Origin: Dehalococcoidia bacterium UBA1151
GTDB lineage: Bacteria; Chloroflexota; Dehalococcoidia; Lucifugimonadales; Lucifugimonadaceae
NCBI GenBank assembly: GCA_002311865.1
Contig: DBZV01000151.1
Coordinates: 1 to 8,306, forward strand
Direction of reading: 5' to 3'
Length of the DNA: 8,306 nt
Under the pieces are notes generated by a model that saw nothing but the letters and a program-made list of their open reading frames with translations, was not told the origin of the DNA and made no database searches. This document shows, piece by piece, positions 6,150-8,306 of this stretch. A program made the position numbers and the translations under genes. Numbering within the stretch: position 1 is the first letter of the stretch; each line of letters starts with the position of its first letter.

Positions 6150-6153
6150 GTGC

Positions 6154-7494
6154 TCAAGAGGCCACTGCCACTGGCGGCGGTACAAGCATGTAGCCCTTAC
6201 CGCGCACGGTCTTGATCAGATCGCCACCCATTGGAGCATTCGCCAGCTTGCGGCGCAGCCTGTGCACGGTCACATCAACGCTGGTTGAGGCACCAATCGA
6301 TTCAGCCAGGCGTTCGGGCGCAATCGTGGCTCTAGGTGACGATGCAAGTTCGTAGAGCAGATCAAACTCAGTGCGGGAGAGCGATATCGCCACATCCCCC
6401 ACCACCGATTTCTCATTCACCGGATCCAGGCTGATGCCGTCCAGTTCAATGGGTTGTTTTCGTGAGTCAATATCGCCAGAACGTCCAGCCCATGCGAGCT
6501 CACGCTCCAGAATCGTTTTCGGCCCGGCAGCAGCACCCACATCACGATCTTGTATCCGCTCCAGGTAGGGCAGAGCGAACGCGATAAGTCGCTCAATGCT
6601 GTCCACGCGGTCGGCTACGACCTGTGTGCCCGCCTCTGACTGGATTACGATTGCGCCTCTGTGAGCCAAGTGGGACCCGAATGGGAGAATGCTCAGCATA
6701 CCGTCGGTAGAACGAATGTACTGTTTGCACTGTGTTCCGATCGCGGATTGAAGTGCAGAATTAATCCCCGCGGCGGACTCATCGAATCCTTCAGAATTGG
6801 CGACCAGTTCAGGAGCTGAATCGGAACTTCTCTGGAAGTAGACGGCTGAGGTTCCCAATCCGGTTACCGTCCCAATCGATGCAACGATCTGAATGGACCA
6901 TGCGTGCCGGTCTGCGACACCTCCGAGTCGGCGCAATGCGTTGAGGATCCGTTCGGTCATAGCTCCCGAATTAGTATCGCCCACTCGAGTGCCGCCTGTG
7001 CGCAGCACAAGCCGCTCGTGTGAGATAAATGCCGCCAACGTAGCGACAACGATGGTCGGGATGGCGACCAGTTCAAGCGAGGTGGCAACGCTCCAACCGC
7101 CAGTGGCGAGACCCGGCACAAGCGCTACACCCACGAGTCCGACGCTCACGCCCGCACCGATATATCCAAGAAACAGGCCAGCCCTGATTGCAACGATCGG
7201 TGCGAATGCCATGGCAGTTGTGGTCGGACCAAAAATGTGGAATGCAAATGCGAATAGTCCGGTTTCTGCGACGATCATTCCGTAGATCCATGCGTCGGAA
7301 TTGAACCGTCTTCGCAGCGGCGATATGCCCCCCGCGATGAGCGCGGTGTATCCGACAACAAGCGCGCCAATCGAAGTGAATTCGGATCCCATTCGCGCTT
7401 GAATCATCAGCGCTCCGAGAATGACTGCGATGGCCAGGGCATGGAAGGGTGTTGTTCGCCTGAGGGATTGCAGAAATTGCTCTTGAGTTTCCAT
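6154..7494 (-). CDS. Membrane-anchored regulator: multi-TM domain, GAF-like linker, C-terminal OmpR-type winged helix
   Basis: 446 residues from ATG 7494; an in-frame TTG at 7500 would add two residues, and neither start has a good ribosome binding site. Residues ~17-157 contain five or six hydrophobic segments (about 17-32, 41-57, 69-88, 92-127, 141-157), like the membrane sensor of a histidine kinase. Residues ~178-316 resemble a GAF-type fold, with strands such as G-M-L-S-I-L-P-F and G-A-I-V-I-Q-S followed by a long helix. Residues ~343-435 are a Trans_reg_C (OmpR/PhoB) winged helix: the entry I-S-L-S-R-T-E-F-D-L-L, the recognition helix S-V-D-V-T-V-H-R-L-R-R-K-L and the wing I-K-T-V-R-G-K-G-Y-M-L. 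There is no receiver and no kinase domain, so it looks like a one-component regulator acting from the membrane. It follows the helicase gene by about 36 bases, likely in one transcript. Ligand and target genes are unknown. Confidence 0.8.
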   Translation of the reverse strand: METQEQFLQSLRRTTPFHALAIAVILGALMIQARMGSEFTSIGALVVGYTALIAGGISPLRRRFNSDAWIYGMIVAETGLFAFAFHIFGPTTTAMAFAPIVAIRAGLFLGYIGAGVSVGLVGVALVPGLATGGWSVATSLELVAIPTIVVATLAAFISHERLVLRTGGTRVGDTNSGAMTERILNALRRLGGVADRHAWSIQIVASIGTVTGLGTSAVYFQRSSDSAPELVANSEGFDESAAGINSALQSAIGTQCKQYIRSTDGMLSILPFGSHLAHRGAIVIQSEAGTQVVADRVDSIERLIAFALPYLERIQDRDVGAAAGPKTILERELAWAGRSGDIDSRKQPIELDGISLDPVNEKSVVGDVAISLSRTEFDLLYELASSPRATIAPERLAESIGASTSVDVTVHRLRRKLANAPMGGDLIKTVRGKGYMLVPPPVAVAS

Positions 7495-7530
7495 TGCCAA
7501 AACGTAGCAAATTCACTCAACAATCACCCT

Positions 7531-8306
7531 CTACAGATCTCGCGAGTTAAGGTGACTTCCTGCTCGAGACGCGGCTCTGGCCTGAACGGCATCGAAAACC
7601 ATAGCCGGGTAGTCCCGCCGGAATCCGATTGTTCTGAGGACTGCCTCGCCATCGGTCTCCATGACCGGATCACCGTTCCAGCTGCGCACTTCCACCCGGC
7701 CAGAGCCCTGTGGCGACGATAGAAACGCCTGTAACGATGCAATCACTGCATCGAGTGAGGCATCTTTGGCCACCAAAATTCGCTGTCCGTTTTCCTCCAG
7801 TGCCAGGATTGGCTGCACGCCCAGCATCCCCAGCGTGTTCGACTTGAGCCTGTGCAATCTGGCCAGAGGTCCATCCGGTTCATCCAGCACGAATGCGATA
7901 TCCGCTGCGTTCACCAGGAAGCCATCCGAATCCGAGTCCGCCCGCAGGTCGTCCACCGTAGCGCTGCTGGCGTACTGAATCCCCGGCAAGCCGAGCACAA
8001 AATACCCACGGCGCGCCGCGCCTCTCAACTCCTCCAGGTTCATATACGACAGGATCGCATCCCATCCCCATCCTGAGCCATCCTGTTGCAGCGCAGCTCG
8101 GCTAACGACTCCCCACCGGCGCAGGAGAGCCTGACTGCGTACCCGTGCGATTTCCGAGCGACTTGCTGATGGTCCCAGGTATGAGTGCCGGGTGGTGAGC
8201 GACCACTCGACATCCGGCGGCAGGGCGTTCGTCACTACCTTCATGGAACGTGCCATTGCGCGTCGATTGCTTGCCCCTCGCGTTGGCGTCAGATTTGCGA
8301 CGGCAT
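7531..8306 (-). CDS. lhr: Lhr-type ATP-dependent helicase, C-terminal part (5' end outside window)
   Basis: The frame is open from the right edge to TAG at 7533-7531, 257 visible residues. The ATG at 8256 is internal: sixteen sense codons continue upstream without a stop. The region S-L-T-T-R-H-S-Y-L-G ... A-L-L-R-R-W-G-V-V-S-R-A-A-L matches the winged-helix unit of the C-terminal half of long bacterial Lhr helicases (usual form R-Y-G-V-V-T-R). It is followed by L-R-G-A-A-R-R-G-Y-F-V-L-G-L-P-G-I-Q-Y-A, the family's R-G-x-F-V-x-G-x-x-G-x-Q-F-A signature. The end, V-E-V-R-S-W-N-G-D-P-V ... L-R-T-I-G-F-R-R-D, also fits. The middle lacks the usual D-P-x-N-P-Y-G motif, so this part is divergent. 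Lhr is a large superfamily 2 3'-to-5' DNA helicase with roles in repair. The helicase core motifs would lie outside the window and were not seen. An internal-start fragment or pseudogene cannot be excluded. Confidence 0.77.
   Translation of the reverse strand, partial: AVANLTPTRGASNRRAMARSMKVVTNALPPDVEWSLTTRHSYLGPSASRSEIARVRSQALLRRWGVVSRAALQQDGSGWGWDAILSYMNLEELRGAARRGYFVLGLPGIQYASSATVDDLRADSDSDGFLVNAADIAFVLDEPDGPLARLHRLKSNTLGMLGVQPILALEENGQRILVAKDASLDAVIASLQAFLSSPQGSGRVEVRSWNGDPVMETDGEAVLRTIGFRRDYPAMVFDAVQARAASRAGSHLNSRDL

Noticed and set aside
5942..6153. tRNA or tRNA-Sec gene in the structured intergenic region
   Set aside because: No cloverleaf, no T-loop consensus and no UCA anticodon loop could be fitted; the pairing is a long nested stem.
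8254..8256. ATG 8256 as the true start of the rightmost gene
   Set aside because: The frame continues upstream without a stop to the window edge and the visible protein matches only the C-terminal half of Lhr, so the gene most likely enters from outside.

Overview
The window looks like a bacterial chromosome fragment of moderately high G+C with tightly packed genes, Shine-Dalgarno-type start sites and the standard stop code (TAG and TGA both end clear genes). The gene set (HpcH/HpaI-type aldolase, MFS exporter, NIPSNAP-like small protein, class I aminotransferase, long-type Lhr helicase, membrane winged-helix regulator) would fit an environmental, possibly marine, bacterium such as a Chloroflexota/SAR202-type lineage. 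That placement is a guess from gene style only.

Layout. Left block, all on the minus strand and read from 3755 down to 1: MFS transporter (3755-2433), HpcH/HpaI aldolase (2404-1616), NIPSNAP/ABM-like protein (1570-1250), then a thioredoxin-NHL protein (from 1205, running off the left edge). Gaps of 28-45 bases and one good promoter in front of the MFS gene suggest a single operon. Divergent from it, on the plus strand, is a PLP-dependent aminotransferase (3960-5126) ending in an intrinsic terminator. Convergent with that is a PD-(D/E)XK nuclease-like gene (5941-5123); the two stop codons share the bases CTAG. Right block, minus strand: the C-terminal part of an Lhr-type helicase (entering from the right edge, ending at 7531), followed after a short gap by a membrane-anchored winged-helix regulator (7494-6154), then a long RNA-fold-prone inverted repeat.

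Main find. The thioredoxin-NHL gene is absent from a naive ORF list because it carries one in-frame TGA (1073-1071, minus strand), at codon 45. The reading frame is otherwise open for all 401 visible codons. The TGA falls exactly where relatives have the first, nucleophilic Cys of the CxxC redox motif (family motif W-T-Y-C-C-I-N-C-M-H; here W-T-Y-C-TGA-I-N-C-M-H). Eighteen bases after the TGA is a perfect 7-bp hairpin with loop AGUU, resembling a bacterial SECIS element. The simplest reading is a selenocysteine-containing UxxC thioredoxin fused to an NHL beta-propeller (NHLRC2-like). No selA, selB, selD or tRNA-Sec lies in the window, so the decoding machinery must be sought elsewhere in the genome.

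Other points of interest: three copies of the heptamer GTTGGGC/GCCCAAC spaced exactly 21 bp apart across the MFS promoter, suggesting an operator array between the divergent genes; and a regulator with the sensor-type membrane domain at the N-terminus and an OmpR-type DNA-binding domain at the C-terminus, the reverse of CadC/ToxR.
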